Positions 23,060-32,942 of a stretch of DNA of 64,000 nucleotides are shown one piece after another. Source of the DNA: Hygrophila difformis (Eukaryota > Streptophyta > Magnoliopsida > Lamiales > Acanthaceae); NCBI GenBank assembly GCA_030278955.1, contig JAOANR010000001.1, positions 43,178,890 to 43,242,889 of the forward strand. The letters run 5' to 3'. The notes beneath the pieces were generated by a model. It was not told where the DNA came from. It saw only the letters and a program-made list of their open reading frames with translations, and ran no database searches. Position 1 is the first letter of the stretch. Each line of letters begins with the position of its first letter. A program made the translations under genes and the position numbers.

Positions 23060-23483
23060 AAAAGAAGCAAGAAAATGAGATTGAGAGACAAATTGAGCGG
23101 GCCAAGCAGATGCGGATGATGGGTTGGGATGAGAAGCATGAAGAAGATGGGCCATTAAATCAAGAATGCTGGAGAAAAGTGATGTGATGGGTGATAACAA
23201 AATCAAGTTGAGCTTAGGATTGTCGAAGAAAGCCGGAGAATCGAATGAGATGCTGGAGAGCTCTAGAATAATGTTTGGCGATGGGGAATATGAGGGTAAG
23301 AGTGGGAAGAGGAAAAGGGAAGGCAGTCCATCAACAAAGAATGCATCAGTGTTGGATGAGTTGATGAAGGAGGAAGAGAAGGCGAAGGAGAAGATCAATA
23401 GGAAAGATTATTGGTTGTTTGAGGGGATTATTGTGAAGGTTATGAGTAAAGCATTGGCAGATAAAGGGTATTATAAGAACTAG
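23060..23483 (+). pseudogene. KIN17: KIN17 central block, copy 3 (pseudogene)
   Basis: Here the stop found in the other copies is absent (gagattgag, ..EIERQIERAKQMRMMGWDEK), so this copy keeps the ancestral codon. The frameshift before MLEKSDVMG is still present. The 105-codon frame at 23,166-23,483 ends IVKVMSKALADKGYYKN. Confidence 0.88.
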
Positions 23484-23798
23484 TATAACCCCCGCCCAGA
23501 TGGACGGGGATTTGGTAGGTAATGAGAAAATAAATTGAGAAAACCGCCGATGTTTGGCAATGATTTCTAATATCCATAGCTTAATTTGGCTTGCGCAATT
23601 CCAATCGAGATATGAATATACGTAAACAAATAACGATTAGCATAAAGCCACAAAGTCATGGACATACAATCACCCAAATCCAATTTATCTAGAATGCCAA
23701 CCTTTTAATTCAAGCAGAACAATAGGGAACACCTCCTATCACTATCACCAAACAAACTTGCCATCAAAGTGGGGAAGGGAAATGTGACAAAGGCCAAA
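23484..23798 (+). repeat. KIN17 downstream flank, array copy 3
   Basis: Same segment as at 7.7 and 12.5 kb, joined to truncated KIN17 copy 9 at 'ccaaatgt|atgagc'. Confidence 0.7.
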
Positions 23799-24156
23799 TG
23801 TATGAGCAAGTCCCACAAAAGCCAGATGCAGATTTTCGGCCAAAACCTGACGCTAGTTGTTAGCGGCTATTCTGAAGAATTGGAAAGTACTTTTCTCTAG
23901 CACAAGAGGCGCTGCCACCGATTCATCTAAATCGCTGGCACCGTAGTCTACAACGAGTACATCGCCAATCGCCATCATGTTCGCATGAATTCTACTCAAT
24001 GGGCTACGTTCACGGAGTTCGTCAAGTATTTGCGTAGGACTGGAATGTGTAAGGTCGGGGAGACATTTTATAACTTATATCGAACGAGATACAGAGACCC
24101 TACTTAAGGAGAAGATGAAAAATAAGGGGACCAAGGCGAATATTGTGGAAGAGAAG
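23799..24156 (+). pseudogene. KIN17: KIN17 N-terminal block, copy 9, 5'-truncated
   Basis: It has the same truncation in the zinc finger and the same small internal loss as copies 4 and 6 (gagacattttataac). The motif order NPTL/VVSGYSEELES, YNEYIA and TEFVKYLR can be followed across frames. It ends at 'gaagagaag' before an LTR-K fragment. Confidence 0.84.
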
Positions 24157-24766
24157 TGTAATGACCCGATTAAGTTATTATTTGGACCGGGCATTTTATT
24201 TAGTTGTTTTTTAGCAGCCAATTCCGGAAGGGGCCCAAATGGATGTTTTATAGTTGATCTGGGGCATTTTTCAGATTTCAGACAGAGTGGTAGAAAAGGG
24301 GAGAGCTAATCGAGTGAGGGGTAAGGGGAAGATTTTGGACTTGCTCTGATCACCGCATTTTCTTGGAGATTTCTCAATCGGTTGTTGGTAAGTGATTCTA
24401 CTCGCTCTCCTCTCCATATTGATATTTATTTCGTTTGGATTGGTGTTGATTCGAGAAGATTTTGATGTTAAGGTTCGTGGTGGATTTTGATGTGTTTTGG
24501 ACGAAATGGAGATTGGAATCGTCAGAATGAAGGCCAAAAATCATTCAAGACATTGAGGCAAGGGATATGCTTGTAATTTCTTACGTTTTGGGGTGTTCGG
24601 GGATGGTTTTCCGGCGAGTTTCGCACCACAAAATGGCCGAACAGCCGTTCGGGTGCAGAGCGCCCGCTCGGAGGCGAGGACCGCGTGTCCAGCGCATGGG
24701 TCCCGACAGGGCACGCACAGGCGGCGCGTGGGCACGCGCTGGCGCGCTGGGTGCATGACAGACCCT
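24157..24766 (-). mobile_element. LTR-K fragment after KIN17 copy 9
   Basis: It covers the first ~610 bp of LTR-K, from TGTAATGACCCG to the common breakpoint 'gacagaccct'. Confidence 0.78.
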
Positions 24767-24931
24767 ATTTGAAATAGTACCAAGCGTAAGCTGGATTTTA
24801 ATTATTGTCTGGTAAAATTAACCTGAGTGGACTAAATTGGACAAGGCCAGTTCTAAATGTATGGTACAAAACCATAGTACCATGCGTAAACTGGATTTTA
24901 ATTATTGTTTAAAATTTGTGTACATTTACAA

Positions 24932-25094
24932 GTTGGCCTGAATGGTATGGGGCTCTGACAGTTTATGCAAATGTATCTTGTTTGAGACTTTGTGTATGCA
25001 GAATTCTGCTTTGGAAGAGGCAACCTTTCAATGCCCACCCGATTTTTTAGGATTAATCTTAGTCCAATGAGTCCTGGGATACACTAATATTCCG
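24932..25094 (+). mobile_element. tRNA-derived SINE, array copy 6
   Basis: Same SINE with more changes (A-box ggcctgaatgg, B-box tgtttgagac). Its tail is truncated compared with the other copies (attccgctaaataataat). Confidence 0.57.
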
Positions 25095-25389
25095 CTAAAT
25101 AATAATACCACATATTCCTGTATAATAAAAATAAGCATATTAATAATAATGATAAATAGGGACCAGCGCAAACCACTTTGCCAATACCTTGGTGTCAAGT
25201 TTACCCAAAAAAAAGAAAAAAAAAAGAAAAGATAAATTAGCGAGCCCGCTGTTTATAAAACCTTCATAAAGCCATAAATCTATTTAGCTACATGGCAAAC
25301 ACAAGCCTATTTACAAAAAATGTTTGTTAGCATCGCCTATTCGTTCAATCCCCATATTCATATCTATTTGCCCATCAGCAATTTTCTCC

Positions 25390-25429
25390 ATGAGGAAGAC
25401 GAATTCCTGACGCCGAAGTCGATAAGCGA
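25390..25429 (+). pseudogene. KIN17: KIN17 copy 10, only the first ~40 bp
   Basis: It starts like copies 3, 5 and 7 (atgaggaagacgaattcctga) and ends at 'gataagcga', where it joins the 3' end of the 3.9-kb element. The rest of the N-terminal block is deleted. Confidence 0.75.
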
Positions 25430-25433
25430 TAAA

Positions 25434-25640
25434 CTATAAATACTGCAATTTTTGACTCCGTGCGCTTTCGGGGCACAGTTTCTTAACACGAGTGAATAAA
25501 AACGTGACAACCTATAAATATATCCCTAATCCCAACTCCATCTTCATAAATCGATTTTCATTAAATAAATCAAACCGGGATTATTTCTTATTTCTATTTT
25601 CTTAGAAAATACTCGTGTGGGAAATTTGTCAAAAGTTTCA
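25434..25640. mobile_element. 3'-end fragment of the 3.9-kb element
   Basis: It matches about 22,615-22,823 (actataaatactgcaattttt ... agtttca), followed by the same CTTGA and the rest of LTR-K. It is therefore a duplicate made after the 3.9-kb element had inserted, not a second insertion. Confidence 0.8.
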
Positions 25641-25876
25641 CTTGAAGCCTGGATGAGTTTGTTGGGATTATTATTTGGTTTTATGTGAGATGCTATTCAT
25701 GTTTATGTGTTTTATTTGTTTTTAGCTTCTGCATTTAATATGATTAATCAGATAATCACTTTAGGTGTTTACTTAGCCTTGTACTAACTGTTTTAAATTA
25801 GCTGGCCACTAGTTTAGGATAGTTAGTACGACAGTAATGATTGCAAAAATCAGGTTTGAATTTTCAGGGCGTTACA
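25641..25876 (-). mobile_element. LTR-K right-end fragment, last array unit
   Basis: It runs from CTTGA/agcctggatgag to 'gggcgttaca' and is followed by the KIN17 central block. It is the equivalent of 22,824-23,059. Confidence 0.8.
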
Positions 25877-26300
25877 AAAAGAAGCAAGAGAAGGAGATTT
25901 AGAGACAAATTGAGCGGGCCAAGCAGATGCGGATGATGGGTTGGGATGAGAAGCATGAAAAAGATGAGACATTAAATCAAGAATGCTGGAGAAAAGTGAT
26001 GTGATGGGTGATAACAAAATCAAGTTGAGCTTAGGATTGTCGAAGAAAGCCGGAAAATCGAATGAGATGCTGGAGGGCTCTAGAATAATGTTTGGCGATG
26101 GGGAATATGAGGGTAAGAGTGGGAAGAGGAAAAGGGAAGGCAGTCCATCAACAAAGAATGCATCAGTGTGTTATGAGTTGGTGAAGGAGGAAGAGAAGGC
26201 GAAGGAGAAGATCAATAGGAAAGATTATTGGCTGTTTGAGGGAATTATTGTGAAGGTTATGAGTAAAGCATTAGCAGATAAAGGGTATTATAAGAACTAG
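25877..26300 (+). pseudogene. KIN17: KIN17 central block, copy 4 (pseudogene)
   Basis: Like copies 1 and 2 it has the ATT-TAG stop and the frameshift. The 105-codon frame (25,983-26,300) is open. Changes include 'SVCYELVKEEEK', where other copies read 'SVLDELMKEEEK'. It is the last KIN17 unit on the + strand. Confidence 0.87.
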
Positions 26301-27362
26301 TATAACCCCCGCCCAGATGGGCGGGGATTTGGTAGGTAATGAGATAATAAATTGAGAAAACCGCCGATGTTTGGCAATGAACTTCTAATATCCATAGCTT
26401 GATTTGGCTTGCGCAATTCCAATCGAGATATGAATATACGAAAACAAATAACGATTAGCATAAAGCCACAAAGTCATGGACATACAATCACCCAAATCCA
26501 ATTTATCTAGAATACCAACCTTTTAATTCAAGCAGAACAATAGGGAACACCTCCTATCACTATCACCAAACAAACTTGCCCTCAAAGTGGGGAAGGGAAC
26601 TGTGACAAAGGCCAAATGTCAATACACTACAAATGAAAAGCATGGTTGCATTCAAGCACTACATAGGCTCATTCTGATCTTCAAACTCACACCAAAAAAT
26701 AATAATACAATGGAATGGATCCCTCACCCCAACAATGGCCTTGTAGTCAATACATGAAATGTTTCAAACGATGAAAAGATACAATGATAAATAATGAGCA
26801 ATATACATGATAGGAACTACTTAAAAAAGTAACAGAATTACAGTATAAATTCAACAATTAATTTACTAAACTTGAATACAATTTCAAGTTTCTGAACTTC
26901 TTCAACAATTAAAAACTAAAAATAAAAGTAATGGCTTAAATTCACACACAAACTCATTTTCGGACAACAATGAAAATATTAAAGAATTCATTCCACATTG
27001 TTCTTCCAAATTATACTTCAATAAATTAGTAATCACTTTAGAATTTAACGAATTAGTAACCACTTCGTTGGCCAATTGATCATACATGTACAGGAAATTA
27101 AAAAATTTGTCAAACCTATCAAGAAATTTACAAATACTCTAGCAAACAAAGATATTTCAACAAATTCCCGACTCTATAGAAAAATGCCATTTTTGTACCT
27201 AAACACAAGGATTAATTTTGAGTACTAAAAGAATTAAACAGGTACAAACACAATTATTCGTTCTAAAAGTAGTAAAAGAATTAGACAACTAACAAATAAT
27301 ATCCAAGAGAATGAAGATCATACCTTGGCTGTGTAAAGAGCTATATTTAAAATGATTCGTGC
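26301..27362. other. Flank of the KIN17 array up to CopB, no gene recognised
   Basis: The first ~320 bp are the KIN17 downstream flank seen in the other units. After 'ccaaatgtcaatacac' the sequence is unique and A/T-rich. On the minus strand 'cacagccaag|gtatga' at ~27,330 resembles a splice donor. An open stretch before it would have continued across the CopB insertion site, but I cannot name a gene. Confidence 0.4.
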
Positions 27363-27367
27363 TAAAG

Positions 27368-27819
27368 TGTTGTGGTCCTAACAGAACTCTTGTGCGGATG
27401 CTACAGTCCTGAAAGCGGTTCAGACATGGTTGTAACCGCTTCTCGGTAACTGCCCTTTGGCAGTTTTTGTTCTCAGCCCGCCTAGTTGTTTTGATCGATC
27501 ATTATTTTACTCTTTGATATATTCTTCAGTCTTTAGATCGATTGTTTAGTTAGTTGAGTTGTAATTTTCATTGTGAGATTTTTTACTCTTTGAGTTTAGT
27601 TTGATTTCTCTCCAAGATTTCATAGAGTTCTTCTTAGAGAGTTTTTAGAATCTTGATGGTTTGTTCTTCGTTGTTTACATTCTGATATTAATCATCAAGA
27701 TCGGGCTTTACATTGCTTCAATTGGCATCTCCGAATTGGAGAAAACCTTTCTCAATCAAGCTTAGGAGGTTATGCCTTGCGAGGAACCTCTGAAAGATCT
27801 GAAGGAGCGATTCAGCGTG
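27368..27819 (+). mobile_element. CopB 5' LTR, truncated
   Basis: It starts TGTTGTGGTCCTAACAG and follows the 3' LTR for 452 bp before jumping into RT at 'ttcagcgtg|acatgagcc'. It contains a 14-bp segment (including ttggcagtttttg) missing from the 3' LTR. Confidence 0.85.
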
Positions 27820-27834
27820 ACATGAGCCTATTAT

Positions 27835-29140
27835 ACTCAAATTGAAGGACTCGACTACAGCGAGACATTCGCACATGTTGCTCACATGGAGGTGGTAAGG
27901 ATTCTACTAGCTATTGCTTGTTCATTGGATATTAAGCTTTATCAGATGGATATAAAGACAGCCTTTCTAAATGGGAAAATTAAGGAAGAGATCTATGTTG
28001 CCCAACCTCTTGGATTTGAAGATCTGGTTCATCCGAATCATGTTTATCGTGTCAAAGGTGCTCTATATGGACTGAAACAGGCTCCACGAGCCTGGTATGA
28101 AAGATTGTCGAAGTATCTAGTTTCAAATGGATTTAAGAGAGGAAACGCTGATAAGACACTGTTTGTCAAGCGTCATGACAACCATCTAACAGTTGCTCAA
28201 CTATACGTCGACGACATAGTTTTTGGTTCTACATTAGTTAAACTCAGAGATGAGTTTGTAAATGCTATGAAATCAGAGTTTGAGATGTCTATGATGGGAG
28301 AGTTGCACTACTTTTTGGAACTTCAAGTCAAACAGGAAGCTGATGGGATATTTCTCAGTCAGGAAAAGTATGCTCGGAATATGTTGAAGAAACTCAACAT
28401 GGATAGTTGTAAAGTAATCAGGACGCCCTTGGGACAACAGGAGAAGCTAACTAAGGATGAAGCTGAGAAGTGAGTAGATCAGAAAGCTTATAGGAGCATT
28501 ATTGGAAGTCTACTTTATCTAACTGCTTCTAGGCCTGACATTTCGTATAGTGTGGGAGTATGTGCTAGATTTCAATCGGATCCTAAAGAATCTCATATGA
28601 AAGCTGTGCGAAGGATAATGAGATACATAAAAGGTTCTCTAGATATTGGGATTTGGTTTTCTAAACGATCTTCACTCGATCTTATTGGTTACACAGACTT
28701 AGACTGTCTGCGACGACAGAAAGCCTACTGCTGGTGGCTGCTTCTACTTGGGGAATAATTTGGTAAGCTGGTATTCAAGAAAACAGAATATCGTAGCTCT
28801 ATCCACAGCCGAGGCAGAATACATTGCTGCCACATGTTGCTGCTCCCAACTCCTATGGATGAAGCAACTGCTTCTAGACTACGGTATTCATAAAGATAAT
28901 TTTTTAGTTTTCTGTGACAATACTAGCGCTATTAACATATCTAAAAACCCTGTTTTACACAATATGAGCAAGCATATAGATATTCGATACCATTTTATAC
29001 GAGATCTTGTGGAGGATAATATTTGCAGGTTAGAGCATATTGGGACGTTGGAGCAACGAGCAGAAATTTTAACGAAGGCACTGGATGGGGAAAAGTTTGA
29101 AGGCTTAAGGACTACCTTGGGCCTCTCTTACTACAATTAA
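27835..29140 (+). pseudogene. CopB pol remnant: RT and RNase H (broken)
   Basis: The segment starts in RT at 'QIEGLDYSETF' and carries MDIKTAFLNGKIKEEIYVAQ, the catalytic motif YVDDIVFGST and MSMMGELHYFL. A TGA follows 'AEK' at 28,471-28,473, then the frame continues (RPDISYSVGVCARFQ). A deletion/frameshift destroys the RNase H region near 28,710, where the CopA homologue has TDSDWAGCCDDRR. The rest (ALSTAEAEYIAATCCCSQLL, CDNTSAINISKNP, HFIRDLVEDN) continues in another frame to a stop at 29,140. The motifs are those of the SIRE/Maximus-like copia group (family knowledge). It is inactive. Confidence 0.88.
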
Positions 29141-29195
29141 AATTACTCAGTTATTGGGCCTAACGTTTTGCAATGTTTAAAAATATTACCTGTGC

Positions 29196-29320
29196 AGGCC
29201 CAACAGTAATAGGCCCAAAATGGAGAAGTCTTGTCCGGGAAACACCATCATCACGCGAGGCAGCCTGGATGACGTCACGTCGGCTCTGCAACTGCTGCAG
29301 ACTGGTCACGTCGCCCACGT
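29196..29320 (+). promoter_or_regulatory. Possible acceptor site and ACGT-box cluster before CopB extra ORF
   Basis: 'ttacctgtgcag|gccc' (AG at 29,196-29,197) resembles a splice acceptor. About 70 bp later come TGACGTCACGTCGG, 'ggtcacgtcgcc' and 'cacgt', a cluster of ACGT cores of the kind bound by plant bZIP factors. A pyrimidine-rich leader (tttcctcattcttcc, tttttctctctattttgtctcc) leads to the ATG at 29,479. CopA has the same succession. Function is inferred from that parallel only. Confidence 0.35.
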
Positions 29321-29478
29321 TTTACGAAAGCTGCTCTCCGCCTCTTCGATTTCCGGCCACTATCTCCTCCATTAAAGGTCTCTTCTTTCCTCATTCTTCC
29401 ATACGCCTTCCTTTAATTTTTCTCTCTATTTTGTCTCCTTGTTAGTTCTAAGTTTCTCAAAGGAAAAATCCCCAAAAT

Positions 29479-31070
29479 ATGGTGATTATCTCCGACCTCG
29501 ATGAGTCCAACTCCACCACCGACTTCAATACTCCACCGCCACCTGCTCCGACACTGTCTCCTCAACCTATTCGCCTAAACCCTGAAGCACTTCAAAGAAT
29601 TGTGGCGGAATTCCTTTCTTCTGCACAACAGTCTACCACTTTTCCCCCAAATTCCTCAGACCCTACTGCTTCAACCACTAATCCTCCAGCTACATTTGTT
29701 CTTTCACCAAATGGTGTTCTACATATGAATCCACCTCAAACTGTACCACCAACCGAGCCTCTTAATGTCGATTCCCAACCAGTTCAACCTCCTCCACCTC
29801 ATCAACCCTCAGTTGATCCGGCAGCCGTGGATGAGATTGTTCGAGAACTAAAGCTGAACAAGGAGACCCACTGTTGTCACCCTACACACACCACGGCATC
29901 CACGACCTCACCCAAGAGGAGATGGATGAGATTGTCGACTCTCACCAGGATCGCAGACGCCGAGCACCCTTGCAAACTTCTCAACCACCGCGGAGGTCTA
30001 CGCGAAGAGAAAGGCTCCTACTCCTCAGCCCCCTGTTCAATCGACTCCAGTGGCTTCAGCGGCAAAGAAACCTCGAAAAGCCCCAATTGTGTTGGATGCG
30101 GAGAAAGCCTATAGCAAGAAGTATTTCACAGAGGATATGCGAAATTTTTCTCATGAGGTGCTCAAGGAGAGGGATTTCAAACCGGATGAAGTTTTCAAAC
30201 ATACGCACTACACCATTATTGGCTTCATGGACTATCTTGACGAGAGGCATCTTCTACATTGGGCTCAAGGCCTTACTCAGTATTCGCCCTCACATGTTCG
30301 CGAATTTTATGCCAATCTCCATCCTGAAATCTTTAACCCTAACTCGGCCTGGTTTGGTAAGATTTACATACGTGGTAAATTTCATGAACTGACTCCATCT
30401 GTTCTCTGTTCGTTGTTAAAGCTACCCCTGAACGACGGCTTAAGCGATGGTTTAGAACTTATGCCCGAGGACATTCATACTGTGGCACTTGAAATTTCCA
30501 ATGAGAGGGTCAAAGAGTTTAGACGGAGCAAGTTCAGTGTTGTCAGCCTCACTCTGAAATTCTGCCTCTACCAATTTTGCAGTTCCAATCTTCTTCTGAT
30601 GAAAAACCAGTCACAGATCAGCTCCAATATGGGTAAACTTCTTCTTTGTATCCATAAACATATGGGACTGATGAACTTTGGCTATTTCCTTTTGAAAGAG
30701 ATGTTAAGGTACTCCAATGGACGGATTAAAACTGGCGCTAAGCTTCCCTATCCGGCATTGATCACGGAATTCCTTCTTTCAATTGGAGTTAAGATTAAAG
30801 ACCGCAAAATGGTTGCTTTGAAGGCTTACAATCCACCACCGAACTTAATGAATATGGAAAATGATTTCAAGCACCCTCCCCTGCCCTGCTCTGGTAAATT
30901 CTTTTAAGAGTCGACTTCTTAGTCAAAATGAGCGGTTAACTGCATGGAGTCAGGAGGCAATGTCTATCAAAAGGGAGAATTTGAAAATTATTTCTTCTCT
31001 TCCATACTCTTTTGATGCTTCTAACATGCAGGCTGATGATGAGGACCTTGATCCAAATGATGAGGAGTAA
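29479..31070 (+). pseudogene. CopB extra ORF (plant transposon-protein type), frameshifted
   Basis: It lies between RNase H and the 3' LTR in the sense direction. The N-terminal part (from 29,479) is rich in Pro/Ser/Thr. The frame then changes twice between about 29,870 and 30,050. A 285-codon stretch (30,050-30,907) holds the conserved domain: EVFKHTHYTIIGFMDYLDER, VREFYANLHPE, WFGKIYIRGKF, ISNERV, MGKLLLCIHKHMGLMNFGYF and LPYPALITEFLL. After a further frameshift the C-terminal part continues (SQEAMSIKREN..) to an acidic end, DPNDEE. The CopA homologue is intact. The VREFYANL...RGK pattern is what I know from the Pfam 'putative plant transposon protein' family (PF20167), but no search was run. 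Confidence 0.8.
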
Positions 31071-31518
31071 TAATTCATCATGGGGGAGTATGGTGTTGAT
31101 TGGTGGATGACTGAATTGGTTCTGGTATTTTTAAGCAGTCTTGTCTTAACTGCTTGGTAACTCTTTCTGAAACTCTTACTGATGTTTGAACTTGTTTTGT
31201 GGATGTTTTTGCTTAAATGACTTTTATCTGGATGGTATTTTCTGTTTTTATGGATTCTGAACTTTTGGATAAATTTTTAGTATTGCGGGTCTGTAATAGT
31301 TAGGTAACTTGGATTACTGCTGAACTACATTTCTGCTATCTGCACTGCTGATCTTTTTGAATGCTTGCATGGATGTTGTCTCTAATGTGTTTAGACTACT
31401 TTGTGACATCCTGCTTATTGATCATGTTTTGTACTGGTTTACCCTATTTATCTGGTCTCTTGTACTCTTTGGACTTAGATAGTTTCAACACCTTTAGGTG
31501 ATGGAATTATCATCTCCA

Positions 31519-31534
31519 CAAGAGTGGGGGAGAT
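31519..31534 (+). other. CopB polypurine tract
   Basis: 'agagtgggggagat' directly precedes the 3' LTR start TGTTGTTGTCC. It is the plus-strand primer site. CopA and CopD have the closely similar 'gtgggggagat' and 'gtgggggat'. Confidence 0.85.
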
Positions 31535-32348
31535 TGTTGTTGTCCTAACAGAACTCTTGTGCGGATGCTACAGTCCTGAAAGCGGTTCAGACATGGTTGT
31601 AACTGCTTCTCGGTAACTGCCCTTCTCAGCCCGCCTAGTTGTTTTGATCGATCATTATTTTACTCTTTGGTATATTCTTCAGTCTTTAGATCGATTGTTT
31701 AGTTAGTTGAGTTGTAATTTTCATTGTGAGATTTTTTACTCTTTGAGTTTAGTTTGATTTCTCTCCAAGATTTCATAGAGTTCTTCTTAGAGAGTTTTTA
31801 GAATCTTGATGGTTTGTTCTTCGTTGTTTACATTCTGATATTAATCATCAAAATCGGGCTTTACATTGCTTCAATTGGCATCACCGAATTAGAGAAAACC
31901 TTTCTCAATCAAGCTTAGGAGGTTGTGCCTTGCGAGGAACCTCTGAAAGATCTGAAGGAGCAATTCAACGTGTCTGGTACACCAAGGTTCTGAGATCTGA
32001 AGGATTTTGCAATCAAGAAATCAGATTGGACGGGCTATCCAGCGATCGGAGTTGTGGGGGAGTCCAGACTACGATCGTTCTACCAGAATTGTCGTCTCGG
32101 TAACAGAGTGTCTTTTGATTGTTTTTAAGTCTTGTTAGGTTTAAAATATTTTGAGTGTTAGTGATAGAACCTGGATTGGCATCCCCCAGATGTAGATCCG
32201 CTTGGATCGAACTGGGTTACCAAATCTCTTGTTCTTGATTTACGATTTCCGCTTAACACTCTGCACACACATATAAACTGTTTACACGTAGTTCAGACTA
32301 CAAGCCAACGACAAGCTCATAGTTCAAGATAGTAAACTGGGACCAACA
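31535..32348 (+). mobile_element. CopB 3' LTR, complete (814 bp)
   Basis: It starts TGTTGTTGTCC and ends GGGACCAACA, immediately followed by target duplication TAAAG. It contains a block shared with the CopA and CopC LTRs (ctggattggcatcccccag ... gatcgaactgggttacc, 32,163-32,221), probably in R/U5. Confidence 0.85.
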
Positions 32349-32353
32349 TAAAG

Positions 32354-32776
32354 AAATGAGTTCTTTCCCAAATCTGCTCCATCGATCCCCTTTCCCTTTC
32401 TCTATATTCTGTCATTCCCAAAATCAATTTGAAATTTGAATCTTTTGGCATACTATGGATCTCTCTCTTTCTCAGCATTCTGTTCCCAAAAACAATTTCG
32501 AAATTTGAATTTTTTGGCATTTTGTGAGAAAAAGCCACTGTTGTGCTGCAGTAGTGTACACTCTACACTCTGCTAAAAGAACAAACACAACCAACCAAAA
32601 CCAATGAAAAGTATATTAGAAAGTTCAAACTTTGAATCAAGTCTAGTTAAGGCAATAACACCTTATTCAATTTAACTTTGTGCTTGTGAAAGAAAGAAAA
32701 TTGAAGTTAAATTTGCAGTGAATGTTTTAACACAATGATATAGTAATATGCTAAATGAGAATTCACAAAATCCAAC
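32354..32776. other. Non-coding stretch right of CopB
   Basis: No gene is recognised. It contains two similar ~45-bp stretches, 'ttt.aaatttgaat.ttttggcat', at about 32,427-32,450 and 32,498-32,522. These suggest a small duplication or a weak inverted-repeat element. Confidence 0.35.
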
Positions 32777-32942
32777 CTGCTCTTCAGCATAGGATATATA
32801 ACCCGCGATGGACTTTTCCTAATAAATTGTGCCTTCTTTGATGCTCTTTGGTTGTCTTCAGAGCTTTCATTTGAATTCAAGATAGGTTGCATCATTTCTT
32901 TAGTCATGTCCTCGAGAAAAACATCATGCATGTAGATTGCCC
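32777..32942 (-). pseudogene. Exon-like gene fragment A, unidentified
   Basis: On the minus strand an acceptor-like 'tattatag' precedes, and a donor-like 'gagcag|gttgga' follows, 166 nt without a stop in one frame. The reading is AIYMHDVFLEDMTKEMMQ, then SSEDNQRASKKAQFIRKSPS and IYPMLKS. I do not recognise the protein. It could be an exon of the same decayed host gene as 33,888-34,084. The evidence is splice-site-like ends and an open frame only. Confidence 0.3.

Larger units (their letters stand above)
503..26620 (+). repeat. Tandem array of KIN17 pseudogene / LTR-K units
   Basis: Landmarks recur at a 1,731-bp period on the left (ATG of copy 1 at 1,499, copy 2 at 3,230). From 4.3 to 16.9 kb they recur at 4,840-4,847 bp (ATGs at 4,753, 9,600 and 14,440). 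Later units are irregular: one LTR-K is joined directly to KIN17 at 16,894/16,895, another carries a 3.9-kb insertion, and the last is joined to a fragment of that insertion. All copies share the same SINE and the same LTR-K insertion point in KIN17, so they arose by duplication of one rearranged ancestor. Ectopic or unequal recombination between units is the likely mechanism (inference). Confidence 0.85.
27363..32353 (+). mobile_element. CopB: 5'-deleted Ty1/copia element with extra ORF
   Basis: The element proper is 27,368-32,348 and is flanked by a perfect 5-bp target duplication TAAAG (27,363-27,367 and 32,349-32,353). Order: 5' LTR fragment, RT/RNase H remnant, broken extra ORF, PPT (agagtgggggagat), complete 3' LTR. 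A deletion joined the middle of the 5' LTR (27,819) to the RT region, removing the PBS, gag, protease and integrase. The retained target duplication shows the deletion happened after insertion. The overlapping part of the LTRs shows about ten substitutions plus a 14-bp indel in some 440 bp. Confidence 0.85.

Noticed and set aside
503..26620. Functional KIN17 gene family
   Set aside because: Every copy lacks the start, the KOW domain or the reading frame, and all complete N-terminal blocks end at an inserted LTR.
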